Assembly (NCBI RefSeq): GCF_002277895.1 | Contig: NZ_CP022999.1 | Location: 186,001 to 250,000 of the forward strand | Direction: 5' to 3' | DNA length: 64,000 bases | Source: Rhizobium sp. 11515TR | Lineage (GTDB): Bacteria; Pseudomonadota; Alphaproteobacteria; Rhizobiales; Rhizobiaceae | Shown here: piece by piece, positions 51,652 through 61,484 of the stretch | Layout: each line of letters opens with the position of its first letter | Position numbering within the stretch: the stretch's first letter is position 1 | Program-made: the position numbers and the translations under genes | The notes under the pieces: model-generated | Databases searched by the model: none | What the model was told of the DNA's origin: nothing | The model's input: the letters and a program-made list of their open reading frames with translations, nothing else

Positions 51652-53528
51652 CGACCGAGATCGATCCGTTCCAGCTTTACGGCACGCGCGAGCTCGAAGC
51701 GCCGCCGGTGCGGCTGACGGCGGGCAGACTGACCGCCGACTTCAAAGACGGCAATCTGCGGTCGATTTGCTATGACGGCGCCGAGGTCCTACGGGCCGTT
51801 TCCTACCTGGTTCGCGATCGCGATTGGGGCACCTATGCATCCGTCATCGAGGACTTGCAGATCGATCAAGGCGACAATGCCTTCTTCGTCAGCTATCTCG
51901 CACGCTGTTCAGGTCCTGAAAATACCGAGCTTGCAATCGATGTACAGATCCGTGCCGAAGGGGGCGAAGGGCTGACTTTCGAGGCCGAAGCGCTTTCGGC
52001 CACCGGCTTCGAAACCAACCGCTGCGGCTTCTGCATCCTGCATCCGATCGTCGGCGTTGCCGGCATGCCGGTATCGGTCGAGCATGTCGATGGCAGCCGC
52101 GAAAACACGCATTTTCCAGATCTAATCGAACCTTGGCAACCCTTCAAGGACATGCGGGCGGTTACGCATGGCGTAACGTCGAACGTCACGGCCGAGTGCC
52201 GCATGGAGGGCGACACATTCGAAATGGAAGACCAGCGCAACTGGTCGGATGCCTCCTACAAGACCTATGTTCGCCCGCTTGCCCTGCCCTGGCCCTATCG
52301 CATTCCGGCCGGCGAGCCGATGCGGCAACGTATCGTTCTTTCAATAGGTGACATGCGGCGTGCGACCGCCGCGCCGGCAATGGTCGCCGATCGGCGCCCG
52401 ATCGAGTTGAGCTTGGGAGAAACATCCGGCATCATGCCTGCGATAGGGCTCGTCATCACCCCCCAAGAAGCCGAAGCAACGCTCGCTGCTCGTGATCGGC
52501 TTGCCGAAATCGCGCCGCAGGAATTGCTCTTCCATTTCGACCCTGACGCCGGCCATGGCATTGATGTTCTCAAATCCTTTATGGCCATCGCAGCGCTTCA
52601 CACCGGACAATCGACTCTCGAAATCGCATTGCCCTGTCGGAAGGCTCCGCTTGCCGAAACACAGCAGATCGCAACCCTGATGCACGACGCCGGCTTCAAA
52701 CCCGATGCAATCATGATCTCGCCTTCAGTCGACCGGCAATCGACGCCGCCGGGCAGCAAATGGCCCGAATGCCCGCCTCTCGAGGAGGTCTACGCCGCCG
52801 CGCATGCCGCCTTTCCCGATGTGCGCATTGGCGGCGGCATGCTGAGCTATTTTACCGAACTCAATCGCAAACGAGTGCCCGCCGGCACTCTCGATTTCAT
52901 TACACATTGCACCAATCCCATCGTGCATGCAGCCGACGATCTCAGCGTCATGCAGACACTGGAAGCACTGCCATTCATCACGCGTTCCGTACGCGCCATC
53001 TATGGCGACAAGCCTTACCGCATCGGTCCCTCGACCATACCGATGCGACAGAACCCCTATGGCAGCCGGACGATGGACAATCCCCACGGCGGTCGTATCG
53101 CAATGGCCAACACCGATCCGCGGCACAATGCCCGTTTTGGCGAAGCCTTTGCGCTCGGCTATGCCGTCCGCGTCCTCGATGCCGGACTGGAATGCCTGAC
53201 GCTTTCGGCACTGACCGGGCCTTTCGGCCTGATCGCCGGCGAAAAGGAGCCATCGACGCCGGGAACCACGCGACCGCTTTTTAACGTCATCTCCACACTG
53301 TCTCGCCTCGCCGGCGGCCAGTGGCAGGAGTGCCTGTCGTCCGATCAGACCTCCGTGCTCGCCTTCATCACGGTGAAGGCTGGAGCGGCTCGACAACTCC
53401 ATCTGGTCAACATCACACCCGCCTCGCAACAGATCCAGCTGGGAAGGTTCCGCCTGCTGGAGCAGCCTGGAAATACGAGGCTCACGCTTGATGCCTATAG
53501 CACCGCTTCCGCGACTTTGATGGATTGA
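51648..53528 (+). CDS. apnL: D-apionolactonase ApnL
   Basis: 626 residues from the ATG overlapping the apsD stop. It begins FQLYGTRELEAPPVRLTAGR and contains NRCGFCILHPIVGVAGMPVS, HFPDLIEPWQPFKDMRAVTH, EMEDQRNWSDASYKTYVRPL, IGGGMLSYFTELNRKRVPAG, DFITHCTNPIVHAADDLSVM and YRIGPSTIPMRQNPYGSRTM. This large uncharacterised-looking family is the one in which D-apionolactonase was found. It hydrolyses apionolactone to D-apionate, between ApsD and ApnO. No signal peptide, so it is cytoplasmic. Confidence 0.85.
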   Translation: MTTEIDPFQLYGTRELEAPPVRLTAGRLTADFKDGNLRSICYDGAEVLRAVSYLVRDRDWGTYASVIEDLQIDQGDNAFFVSYLARCSGPENTELAIDVQIRAEGGEGLTFEAEALSATGFETNRCGFCILHPIVGVAGMPVSVEHVDGSRENTHFPDLIEPWQPFKDMRAVTHGVTSNVTAECRMEGDTFEMEDQRNWSDASYKTYVRPLALPWPYRIPAGEPMRQRIVLSIGDMRRATAAPAMVADRRPIELSLGETSGIMPAIGLVITPQEAEATLAARDRLAEIAPQELLFHFDPDAGHGIDVLKSFMAIAALHTGQSTLEIALPCRKAPLAETQQIATLMHDAGFKPDAIMISPSVDRQSTPPGSKWPECPPLEEVYAAAHAAFPDVRIGGGMLSYFTELNRKRVPAGTLDFITHCTNPIVHAADDLSVMQTLEALPFITRSVRAIYGDKPYRIGPSTIPMRQNPYGSRTMDNPHGGRIAMANTDPRHNARFGEAFALGYAVRVLDAGLECLTLSALTGPFGLIAGEKEPSTPGTTRPLFNVISTLSRLAGGQWQECLSSDQTSVLAFITVKAGAARQLHLVNITPASQQIQLGRFRLLEQPGNTRLTLDAYSTASATLMD

Positions 53529-53587
53529 CCTTCATTCGCAGACGCGCAAGTTAGTCCCAACAATCACAATGATTTGGGAGTCTCGGC

Positions 53588-54604
53588 GTGAAGACGAAGA
53601 AATTGATCAACGAGGGTGCCGCCGCCGTCGATGAGATGCTGGCCGGTATTTTGGCGGCTCATCCGCGCCATCTCCGCGCCATTGAAGGATCGCCCCGCTC
53701 GATCGTGGCAAATCATGGGCCGCGAGCCGGCAAGGTCGGTCTGGTGATCGGAGGCGGGTCCGGGCATGAGCCAACATTTCTCGGCTTCGTCGGCAAGGGG
53801 CTGGCCGATGCCGCCGCCATCGGCAATGTCTTTGCCTCGCCGCCGCCCGATCCGATCATCGAATGCGCTAAGGCCGCCAGCGGCGGCGCCGGCGTGCTGT
53901 TCATGTACGGCAACTATGCCGGCGACGTCATGAATTTCGACATGGCGGCGGAGATGCTGGCCATGGACGATATCGAAGTGCGTACCGTGCTGACGACGGA
54001 CGATATCGCTTCCGCGCCGGTCGATCAGAAGGATCGCCGCCGCGGTGTTGCCGGCAACGTTTTCATCTTCAAGGCCGCTGGTGCCGCCTGCGATCTGATG
54101 TACGGTTTCGACGATGTGGAACGGGTGGCACGTTGGGCGAATGAACGCACCTATACGATGGGTGTGGCGCTTTCGCCCTGCTCTCTGCCACAGACCCGCA
54201 AGCCGAATTTCGAGATCGGCGCGGACGAGATGGAAATTGGCATGGGCATCCATGGCGAGCCCGGCGTCGCACGCGGGCCGATGCGGTCTGCGGACGAGGT
54301 GTCGAGCGAACTCGTCGGCAAGATTCTCGATGAGATGAAGCCAGCGCCGGGTGACCGGGTTGCCGTGCTCGTCAACTCCTTGGGCTCCACACCGCTGATG
54401 GAACTCTACATCATGATGCGCAAGGTCAAGGCCATGCTCGACGATGCAGGCGTCGTCGTTCACTTGTCGCTGGTGGGCAATTACTGCACGTCGCTTGAAA
54501 TGGCTGGAGCCTCCATCACACTCATGCATCTCGATGACGAATTGCAGCGACTGATCGATCACCCCTGTGATTGCGCCATGTTCCGCTCCGGCGAGGTTTT
54601 GTAA
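53588..54604 (+). CDS. DhaK-type dihydroxyacetone/erythrulose kinase subunit
   Basis: 338 residues from a GTG with GGGAG seven bases upstream. The DAK1 fold shows IVANHGPRAGKVGLVIGGGS GHEPTFLGFVGKGL at the N-terminus and MGIHGEPGVARGPM near residue 218, where the His forms the covalent bond to the ketose carbonyl. It pairs with DhaL, whose ATG overlaps its stop (TAATG). No DhaM phosphotransferase gene is adjacent. In an apiose locus the likely substrate is L-erythrulose (LerK-like) or dihydroxyacetone. OiaX would already give erythrulose 1-phosphate, so this pair may serve free erythrulose. That last part is inference. Confidence 0.83.
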   Translation: MKTKKLINEGAAAVDEMLAGILAAHPRHLRAIEGSPRSIVANHGPRAGKVGLVIGGGSGHEPTFLGFVGKGLADAAAIGNVFASPPPDPIIECAKAASGGAGVLFMYGNYAGDVMNFDMAAEMLAMDDIEVRTVLTTDDIASAPVDQKDRRRGVAGNVFIFKAAGAACDLMYGFDDVERVARWANERTYTMGVALSPCSLPQTRKPNFEIGADEMEIGMGIHGEPGVARGPMRSADEVSSELVGKILDEMKPAPGDRVAVLVNSLGSTPLMELYIMMRKVKAMLDDAGVVVHLSLVGNYCTSLEMAGASITLMHLDDELQRLIDHPCDCAMFRSGEVL

Positions 54605-55242
54605 TGGCAACGATTACAACGGAGGATATGAAATCGCTTTTCGTGCGGATCGCCGAAGCGATGGCCCGCGAGAGGGATCGTCTCTGCGAACTGGACGGCG
54701 TGATCGGCGACGCTGACCACGGCATCGCCATGGAGCTTGGCTTTACTGCCGCAGCCAAAGCAGTTTCGGAGCTGGATTCATCGACATCCGAACCGACGTT
54801 AGTCTTCAACACGGCGGCGAAGTCCTTCCTAAACGCCGTGGGCGCCTCGTCCGGACCACTCTATGCGACGGCACTCATGCGCGCAGGCGCGGTCGCCAAG
54901 GGAAAGGCGTCGTTGGGCGACGACGATATGGTCGAGATATTCGCAGCCTTTGCCAAAGGTATTCAGGATCGGGGCAAGGCAGAGGTCGGTGAAAAGACCA
55001 TGGTCGATGCCTGGGCACCCGCCGCCGCGGCCTGCCGCGCGGCCAGAGATCGAGGACTTTCATTTGCCGATTGTTTCGCTGCCGCCCTTAAAGCCGGTGA
55101 AGCGGGTGCAGAAGCCACCAAAGATATGATCGCCGCGAAAGGCCGGTCGTCGCGCCTCGGCGATCGAGCCTTGGGACACATGGACCCCGGCGCGGCGTCG
55201 GCCGTTGTCATCATGGCCTGCTTTCACGATCACTTCGTGTGA
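54604..55242 (+). CDS. DhaL-type kinase subunit (nucleotide-binding)
   Basis: 212 residues from the ATG at 54604, which shares a base with the DhaK-type stop. The all-helical DAK2 domain has LCELDGVIGDADHGIAMELG, where the Asp residues bind Mg-ATP, SFLNAVGASSGPLYATALMR, and GRSSRLGDRALGHMDPGAAS near the C-terminus. It supplies the nucleotide-binding half of the kinase; ATP use rather than PTS coupling is likely because no DhaM-type gene is beside it. It is the last gene before the next operator-like site. Confidence 0.85.
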   Translation: MATITTEDMKSLFVRIAEAMARERDRLCELDGVIGDADHGIAMELGFTAAAKAVSELDSSTSEPTLVFNTAAKSFLNAVGASSGPLYATALMRAGAVAKGKASLGDDDMVEIFAAFAKGIQDRGKAEVGEKTMVDAWAPAAAACRAARDRGLSFADCFAAALKAGEAGAEATKDMIAAKGRSSRLGDRALGHMDPGAASAVVIMACFHDHFV

Positions 55243-55255
55243 TACCGCTGATAAG

Positions 55256-55268
55256 CTCATCATACCAG
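55256..55268 (+). promoter_or_regulatory. Putative GntR operator upstream of the MalE-type importer operon
   Basis: CTCATCATACCAG matches the sites near oiaX and apnO at 12 of 13 or better. It lies about 62 to 74 bases before the binding-protein ATG, in the only gap between dhaL and the next operon. This ties the glycoside operon to the apiose regulator. Confidence 0.68.
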
Positions 55269-55329
55269 TTGACATGTTGACAACGATTTGTCAAAACCGC
55301 CCTCAGCTTTGCTCAGAGGAGGACGGGAG

Positions 55330-56583
55330 ATGGCTGGCAACTTCAAATATGCGCGTTGGTTCGGCGCTGCTGCTATGGCAGCGGCGGCGTTTTCGGCAAC
55401 CAATGCTGCCGCGGAAGACCTGACGCTGTGGACGCTGAACTTCGACAATGGCGCGGCAAACGGCGCGCTGAAGAAGGTGGCGAAAGACTTCGAGGCCGCC
55501 AATCCCGGCACCCATATCGAAATCGTCCAGCGCGGCGTCGATGAGCACAAGACCGCCCTTCGCGTGGCCGCGGGCTCCAGCAAAGGCCCGGATATCTATT
55601 TCAGCTGGGCCGGACTTGGCCTCGGCGGCGAATATGTGAAGGCCGGCCTCTCGCTGCCGCTCGACAAATATTACACTCAGTACAAGTGGAACGACGAACT
55701 GCTTCCGTCTGCCGCCGCCTTTGCCGATCTCTACCCGGGCGGCAAGCACGGTGTTCCCTTCACCTTCAAGGGTGAAGCGATCTACTACAACAAGAAGCTT
55801 TTCCAGAAGGCAGGCATCACCGGCGAGCCGAAAACCTATGAAGAGCTGCTGGCCGCAGCCGACAAGCTCAAGGCCGCCGGCATTCCGGCCTTCACCTTCG
55901 GCGGCTCGGTCAACTGGCACGTCATGCGCTTGATGGACGTGCTGCTGGAAACCAAATGCGGCGCCGACAAGCATGACGCCTTGATGGCCATGAAGGCCGA
56001 CTGGACCAAGGAGCCCTGCGCAACCGACGCCTTCACCGAATTCGCCAAGTGGACGAAGGATTACACGCTGAAGCCTTTCATGGGCATCAGCAACCAGCAA
56101 TCTTACACGCTGTTCGTCGCCGGCCGTGCTGCGATGATGCTCGAAGGCGACTGGCTGGTCAGCCAGCTGAGCGGCAGCAAAGTCAATCTCGACGATTACG
56201 GCGTGGTGCCGTTCCCGACGAACACCAATCGCCTCTATGGCTTTGCCGAGTACAATTACATCAGCACCAAGAGCAAGAGCCCGGATCTTGCGGCAAAATT
56301 CCTCGACTACTTCCTGTCGACAAAGGTGCAGCAGGATCTCGTCGGCCAGATCAGCTCGATCTCGGTCAACAAGAATGTCCGGTACGCGGACCAGAAGCCG
56401 CTCGAGGCGAAGTGGCTTGAGATCTTCAAGACCTACAGCAAGGTCTACATGAATGGCGACCAGGCCTTCCCGCTCGACGTCACCACCGAATATTTCCGGG
56501 TAATCAACGACGTCGCCTCCGGCAACATCCAGCCGGCGGATGCCGCCAAGCAGCTGCAGACCTTCATCGCCGGTCGCACCTGA
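55330..56583 (+). CDS. MalE/UgpB-type ABC transporter substrate-binding protein (predicted apioside)
   Basis: 417 residues from the ATG at 55330 with GAGGAGGACGGGAG upstream; the frame extends 14 codons further without a better site. The signal peptide is ARWFGAAAMAAAAFSATNAAA, followed by EDLTLWTLNF. The SBP_bac_1 pattern includes YFSWAGLGLGGEYVKAGLSL, KHGVPFTFKGEAIYYNKKLF, SYTLFVAGRAAMMLEGDWLV and FPTNTNRLYGFAEYNYISTK. Such proteins typically bind oligosaccharides or glycosides rather than free monosaccharides. The downstream DUF5060 hydrolase and shared operator suggest an apiose-containing glycoside. A hairpin at 56590-56636 follows. Confidence 0.85.
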   Translation: MAGNFKYARWFGAAAMAAAAFSATNAAAEDLTLWTLNFDNGAANGALKKVAKDFEAANPGTHIEIVQRGVDEHKTALRVAAGSSKGPDIYFSWAGLGLGGEYVKAGLSLPLDKYYTQYKWNDELLPSAAAFADLYPGGKHGVPFTFKGEAIYYNKKLFQKAGITGEPKTYEELLAAADKLKAAGIPAFTFGGSVNWHVMRLMDVLLETKCGADKHDALMAMKADWTKEPCATDAFTEFAKWTKDYTLKPFMGISNQQSYTLFVAGRAAMMLEGDWLVSQLSGSKVNLDDYGVVPFPTNTNRLYGFAEYNYISTKSKSPDLAAKFLDYFLSTKVQQDLVGQISSISVNKNVRYADQKPLEAKWLEIFKTYSKVYMNGDQAFPLDVTTEYFRVINDVASGNIQPADAAKQLQTFIAGRT

Positions 56584-56589
56584 TCAATC

Positions 56590-56636
56590 GAGGGAGGCCG
56601 CCACGCCAATCGTTATCGCGGCGAACGGCCTCCCTC
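56590..56636 (+). other. Hairpin after the MalE-type binding-protein gene
   Basis: GAGGGAGGCCG at 56590-56600 pairs perfectly with CGGCCTCCCTC at 56626-56636. No T run follows. As after the RbsB-type gene, it probably protects the binding-protein mRNA and lowers read-through to the permeases. Confidence 0.7.
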
Positions 56637-56679
56637 ACCCTTATGCCCACGCGTCAGCTGCCGCCGGGAGCAATCAGAA

Positions 56680-57579
56680 ATGTCATTCCGCAACCGAACA
56701 CATGATCCCCGCGTCCAGGCAGTGATCCTGCTTGCGCCGGCCATGCTGATCTACGCGATTTTCGCGCTTTACCCGATGCTGAACGTGGTGGTGCTGAGCT
56801 TCCAGAAATGGAACGGCCTCGATCCGCAACGCCCCTTCGTCGGCGTGGCGAACTATCAATATATCTTCACGCAGGATCCCGTCTTCTGGGTCGCCTTCCG
56901 CAACACCGTGATCTGGACGATCATGTGCGTGATCTTTCCGCCCATGGTCGGGCTGCTGCTGGCGCTGAGCCTCAATCAGAAACTCTTTGCCCGCAATACC
57001 TTCCGCGCCATCTTCTATCTGCCCGTCATCATCGCCCCGATCGCGGTCGCAACTATGTGGAAGTGGATGTATGATCCGTTCTTCGGTCTCTTCAGCGAAA
57101 TCCTGACTTCCATGGGCCTGCAGGACTGGATCCAGGACTGGCTCGGCGATAAGGATATCGCGCTCTATTCCGTCTTCATTGCCTATCTCTGGCAATCCGT
57201 CGGCTTTTCCATGGTCCTGTTTCTTGCCGGCCTGCAGAATGTCTCGCAGACGCTGGTCGAAGCCGCCCGCATCGACGGCGCCGGGCGTTGGAACATCTTT
57301 CGTTACGTGACTCTGCCCGCGCTGCGCGCGACGCTGACCATCGTGCTGGTGCTGTCGGTCATTTCCTCACTGAAGGCGTTCGATATCGTCTACGGCCTGA
57401 CCGGCGGCGGGCCGGCGCAATCGACGCAAATGCTAGCGCTCTGGGCCTTCACGCAGGCCATGCAGATCTTCGATTTCGGCCGCGGTGCCGCGATCTCGGT
57501 CGTCCTGCTGCTCATCACCATCGTTGTCGTCATTCCCTACCTGCGCTGGACGCAAAAGCATGAGGAGGCCGAACAATGA
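56680..57579 (+). CDS. ABC transporter permease, MalF/UgpA type
   Basis: 299 residues with six hydrophobic helices: VILLAPAMLIYAIFALYPML, VAFRNTVIWTIMCVIFPPMV, AIFYLPVIIAPIAVATMWKW, YSVFIAYLWQSVGFSMVLFL and later ones. The cytoplasmic EAA loop that contacts the ATPase is LVEAARIDGAGRWNIFRYVT LPAL. It forms a heterodimer with the next gene product, whose ATG overlaps its stop. The downstream ATPase would drive import of the ligand delivered by the MalE-type protein. Confidence 0.93.
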   Translation: MSFRNRTHDPRVQAVILLAPAMLIYAIFALYPMLNVVVLSFQKWNGLDPQRPFVGVANYQYIFTQDPVFWVAFRNTVIWTIMCVIFPPMVGLLLALSLNQKLFARNTFRAIFYLPVIIAPIAVATMWKWMYDPFFGLFSEILTSMGLQDWIQDWLGDKDIALYSVFIAYLWQSVGFSMVLFLAGLQNVSQTLVEAARIDGAGRWNIFRYVTLPALRATLTIVLVLSVISSLKAFDIVYGLTGGGPAQSTQMLALWAFTQAMQIFDFGRGAAISVVLLLITIVVVIPYLRWTQKHEEAEQ

Positions 57580-58463
57580 CGGCAGCATCGGCCACATCCA
57601 TGTCGGACGACTTCGAGACCATCATACCGGCAAAGCGCAAGCGCGATCCTGTCCTGATCGGCCTATGGATCGCGCTGCTGGTGGTGGCTACGATCTGGCT
57701 CGCGCCTTTCGTCTTCATCGTCTTCACCTCGCTGAAAACGCAGGCCGATGTGACATCAACCGGCGCCTTCATGCCGCCGCTTGATCCAGCCTTCGAGAAT
57801 TATTCGAGCGCCTGGGGCCGCGGCAATTTCGCCACCGCCTTCCTGAACAGCACTATCATTACCGTCATCAAGGTGCCGCTCGGACTTATCCTCTCGGCGA
57901 TGGCGGCCTACGCGCTTGCCAAGATACGCCTGCGGTTCAGCAAGTTGCTGCTGCTGCTCGTCATCTTCGGCACCATGATCCCGTTCCAGGTCATGCTGGC
58001 GCCGCTGTTCACGCTGGTCAATTCGCTCGGCCTCATCGACACCTATCCCGGAGTGATCCTTCCCTATATCGCCTTCGGCGTACCCTATCAGGTCTTCATT
58101 CTGCACGGCTTCTTCAAAGGCATCCCGAAGGAATTGTCGGAAGCCGCCCTGATCGACGGTGCAAGCCATTTCACCATCTTTCGCCGGATATTCCTACCCG
58201 TCTGCCTGCCGGTGCTCGCCGCGCTGCTGATCCTGGATTTCGTCTCAACATGGAACGAGTTCGCCATGGCGCTCGTGCTGCTGCAGGACCAGCACATGTG
58301 GACGCTGCCGCTCGGGCTCATGTCCTTCCAGGGCCAGTTTTCCAACGATTACGGGCAGTTGAACGCGGCGATCGTCATGACCGTGCTGCCGGCCACCATC
58401 GTTTATCTGATCTTCCAGCGCTACTTCGTCTCCGGCCTCACCTCCGGCGCGGTCAAGGGCTGA
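57576..58463 (+). CDS. ABC transporter permease, MalG/UgpE type
   Basis: 295 residues. A first helix (VLIGLWIALLVVATIWLAPF) and LLLLLVIFGTMIPFQVMLAP mark the BPD_transp_1 fold. The EAA loop is LSEAALIDGASHFTIFRRIF LPVC, and the Pro-rich end of the last loop (PLGLMSFQGQFSNDYGQLNA) is typical of the MalG side. The C-terminal YFVSGLTSGAVKG is the standard tail. It is translationally coupled to the MalF-type gene by ATGA. Confidence 0.93.
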   Translation: MTAASATSMSDDFETIIPAKRKRDPVLIGLWIALLVVATIWLAPFVFIVFTSLKTQADVTSTGAFMPPLDPAFENYSSAWGRGNFATAFLNSTIITVIKVPLGLILSAMAAYALAKIRLRFSKLLLLLVIFGTMIPFQVMLAPLFTLVNSLGLIDTYPGVILPYIAFGVPYQVFILHGFFKGIPKELSEAALIDGASHFTIFRRIFLPVCLPVLAALLILDFVSTWNEFAMALVLLQDQHMWTLPLGLMSFQGQFSNDYGQLNAAIVMTVLPATIVYLIFQRYFVSGLTSGAVKG

Positions 58464-58501
58464 GCGGTCGGACCATCCATACATCTTCCGAGGAGAATAT
58501 C

Positions 58502-60016
58502 ATGTCCAACGCGTCCGTCGAAAAATGGGGAGTCTTCGAAGCGGCCTTCAACGGCCCTTCCGGCGGCAATCCCTATCTCGATGTGGCATTCGATGCCGTT
58601 TTCAGCCAGAACAGCCGTGAGGTACGCGTGCCCGGCTTCTATGATGGCGACGGTGTCTATCGCGTTCGCTTCATGCCGGACAATGAAGGCGATTGGTCGT
58701 TCCGCACCCGCTCGAAGACCTCGGAACTGGACGGCAGGACCGGCTCTTTCGTTGCGACCAAACCGTCCGAAGGCAACCACGGCCCCGTGCATGTTCGCAA
58801 CAAGTTCCACTTCGCCTATGCCGACGGCAAGCCTTTCCTGTCGTTCGGTACGACCTGCTATGCCTGGACGCATCAGCCGCTCGAGATGCAGGCTCAGACG
58901 CTCGAAACGCTGAAGAAATCACACTTCAACAAGATTCGCATGGGTGTGTTCCCCAAGGACTATCCCTATAACGTCAACGAGCCGCTCTATGCCTGCTTTG
59001 AAAAGGGCGCGGACGGCAAGGAAGACTTCGATCGTCCAAACCCCGTCCTCTTCCGCCATTTCGAGACCCAGGTCGCAGCCCTCTGCGATCTCGGCATCGA
59101 AGCCGATATCATCATGTTCCACCCCTATGATCGCTGGGGCTATGCCGATATGTCGGCAGAGCAGGATTTCCGCTACGTCGCCTATCTCGCGGCGCGCCTC
59201 GCCGCCTATCGCAATGTCTGGTGGGCGCTTGCCAACGAGTACGACTTCCTTCTCGACACCAAGCCGCTGCAGCAGTGGGACCGCTATTTTCACATTCTCG
59301 AAGAGAACGATCCCTATGGCCACCTGAAGTCGATCCACAACGGTGAGCCGACGATGAACTTCGATCATCGCAAGCCCTGGGTGACACACACTTGCATTCA
59401 GAACTGGGACGTGAAGCGCACGCAGGAATGGCGCGAGGCCTATGGCAAGCCCGTTGTCAACGACGAGCCGGAATATGAGGGCAACATCATCCAGTCCTGG
59501 GGCAATCTGACGGCACAGGAGCTGGTACATCGCTTCTGGATCACGGTAACGCGCGGTGGCTATGCCGGCCATGGTGAAACCTATTCGCATCCGGAGGATC
59601 TGATCTGGTGGGCGAAGGGTGGTGAACTGCGCGGCGAGGCCTGGAAGCGCATCGGCTTCCTGCGCGACCTGCTGGAGCAGGATGTCGTCAACGGCCTCGA
59701 ACCCATGTCCTCTTATGGCGAATGGCCGTGGACGCGCGTTTCCGGCGCGCGCGACGGCGATGTCAGCTACATCTATCTCGGTGAGCACCAGCCGGTCATC
59801 TGGTCTACCGGCCTGCCGAAGGACGGGACCGACTATGACGTCGACATCATCGACACGTGGGAAATGACGATCACGCCTGCCAAGAAGGTGGAGGCGCCCA
59901 TCCCGCATCCGACGCGCCACGGCGCAATCGTACGCGGCGGCAAGGCGGATGCCGCCTTCGGCGTGGAGCTACCCGGCAAGCCATACCAGGCGCTGCGCAT
60001 TCGCAAGAAGCATTGA
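58502..60016 (+). CDS. Cytoplasmic DUF5060/DUF4038 glycoside hydrolase, candidate apiosidase
   Basis: 504 residues from the ATG at 58502 behind GAGGAGAATATC. Residues 1-85 are a DUF5060-type beta-sandwich (VEKWGVFEAAFNGPSGGNPY ... VRFMPDNEGDWSFRTRSK). A TIM-barrel of the DUF4038 (apiosidase-like) type follows: FLSFGTTCYAWTHQP, FNKIRMGVFPKDYPYN, MFHPYDRWGYADM, and VWWALANEYDF near residue 239, whose NE is in the acid/base position of GH-A enzymes. VNDEPEYEGN near 319 offers the nucleophile. There is no signal peptide, so it should act on an imported glycoside. Its place between the permeases and ATPase of a binding-protein importer with the apiose operator makes release of D-apiose the best prediction. 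Confidence 0.78.
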   Translation: MSNASVEKWGVFEAAFNGPSGGNPYLDVAFDAVFSQNSREVRVPGFYDGDGVYRVRFMPDNEGDWSFRTRSKTSELDGRTGSFVATKPSEGNHGPVHVRNKFHFAYADGKPFLSFGTTCYAWTHQPLEMQAQTLETLKKSHFNKIRMGVFPKDYPYNVNEPLYACFEKGADGKEDFDRPNPVLFRHFETQVAALCDLGIEADIIMFHPYDRWGYADMSAEQDFRYVAYLAARLAAYRNVWWALANEYDFLLDTKPLQQWDRYFHILEENDPYGHLKSIHNGEPTMNFDHRKPWVTHTCIQNWDVKRTQEWREAYGKPVVNDEPEYEGNIIQSWGNLTAQELVHRFWITVTRGGYAGHGETYSHPEDLIWWAKGGELRGEAWKRIGFLRDLLEQDVVNGLEPMSSYGEWPWTRVSGARDGDVSYIYLGEHQPVIWSTGLPKDGTDYDVDIIDTWEMTITPAKKVEAPIPHPTRHGAIVRGGKADAAFGVELPGKPYQALRIRKKH

Positions 60017-60033
60017 TACAGGGGAAGAATGTC

Positions 60034-61098
<1,065 letters not shown>

Positions 61099-61121
61099 GG
61101 GACAGCAACCGCTGACTTAAA

Positions 61122-61484
61122 TCACTCAGCCGCGCGCCTTTGTGTACCGTTCATGACCGAAAAAACCCGCTTCACGAAAGCATCGCCGTCGAACTGCCGC
61201 GCGGCTCCCTCCGTCACATGATCGGGGCGATCGAATATGAATGTCTCAATATTGACGACCGGCAAATTCAGCCGCGTCCGCACGTCTCCGATCATTGCGG
61301 TATGCGTCACCACTAGGTGACAGCCGATTGGATCCAACCACTCCTGAAGACCGCTCGTCGGTATAGCTGAGACCGTCAATCCCTGTTGCGACAGAAGCGA
61401 ACTGATGCGCGAGGCAATTTGCTGATTATCCAGACAAATCAGCACATCGGTCTGCGAAGGGGACGGCGCATGGTTAGCCAGCAT
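61122..61484 (-). CDS. Small alpha/beta protein of unknown function
   Basis: 120 residues from the ATG at 61484 with GAGAGG upstream. The order strand-helix-strand (DVLICLDNQQIASRISSLLS, LTVSAIPTSGLQEWL, HLVVTHTAMIGDVRTRLNLP, VVNIETFIF) resembles either a degenerate response-regulator receiver domain, with the usual Asp pocket missing, or an EIIB-type flavodoxin-like domain with a Cys in the first loop (ICLDNQQIAS). I cannot decide. It is convergent with the importer operon. Confidence 0.45.
   Translation of the reverse strand: MLANHAPSPSQTDVLICLDNQQIASRISSLLSQQGLTVSAIPTSGLQEWLDPIGCHLVVTHTAMIGDVRTRLNLPVVNIETFIFDRPDHVTEGAARQFDGDAFVKRVFSVMNGTQRRAAE

Noticed and set aside
53564..54610. 348-codon minus-strand frame
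   Set aside because: Complement of the DhaK-type gene, which has its catalytic motifs in order.
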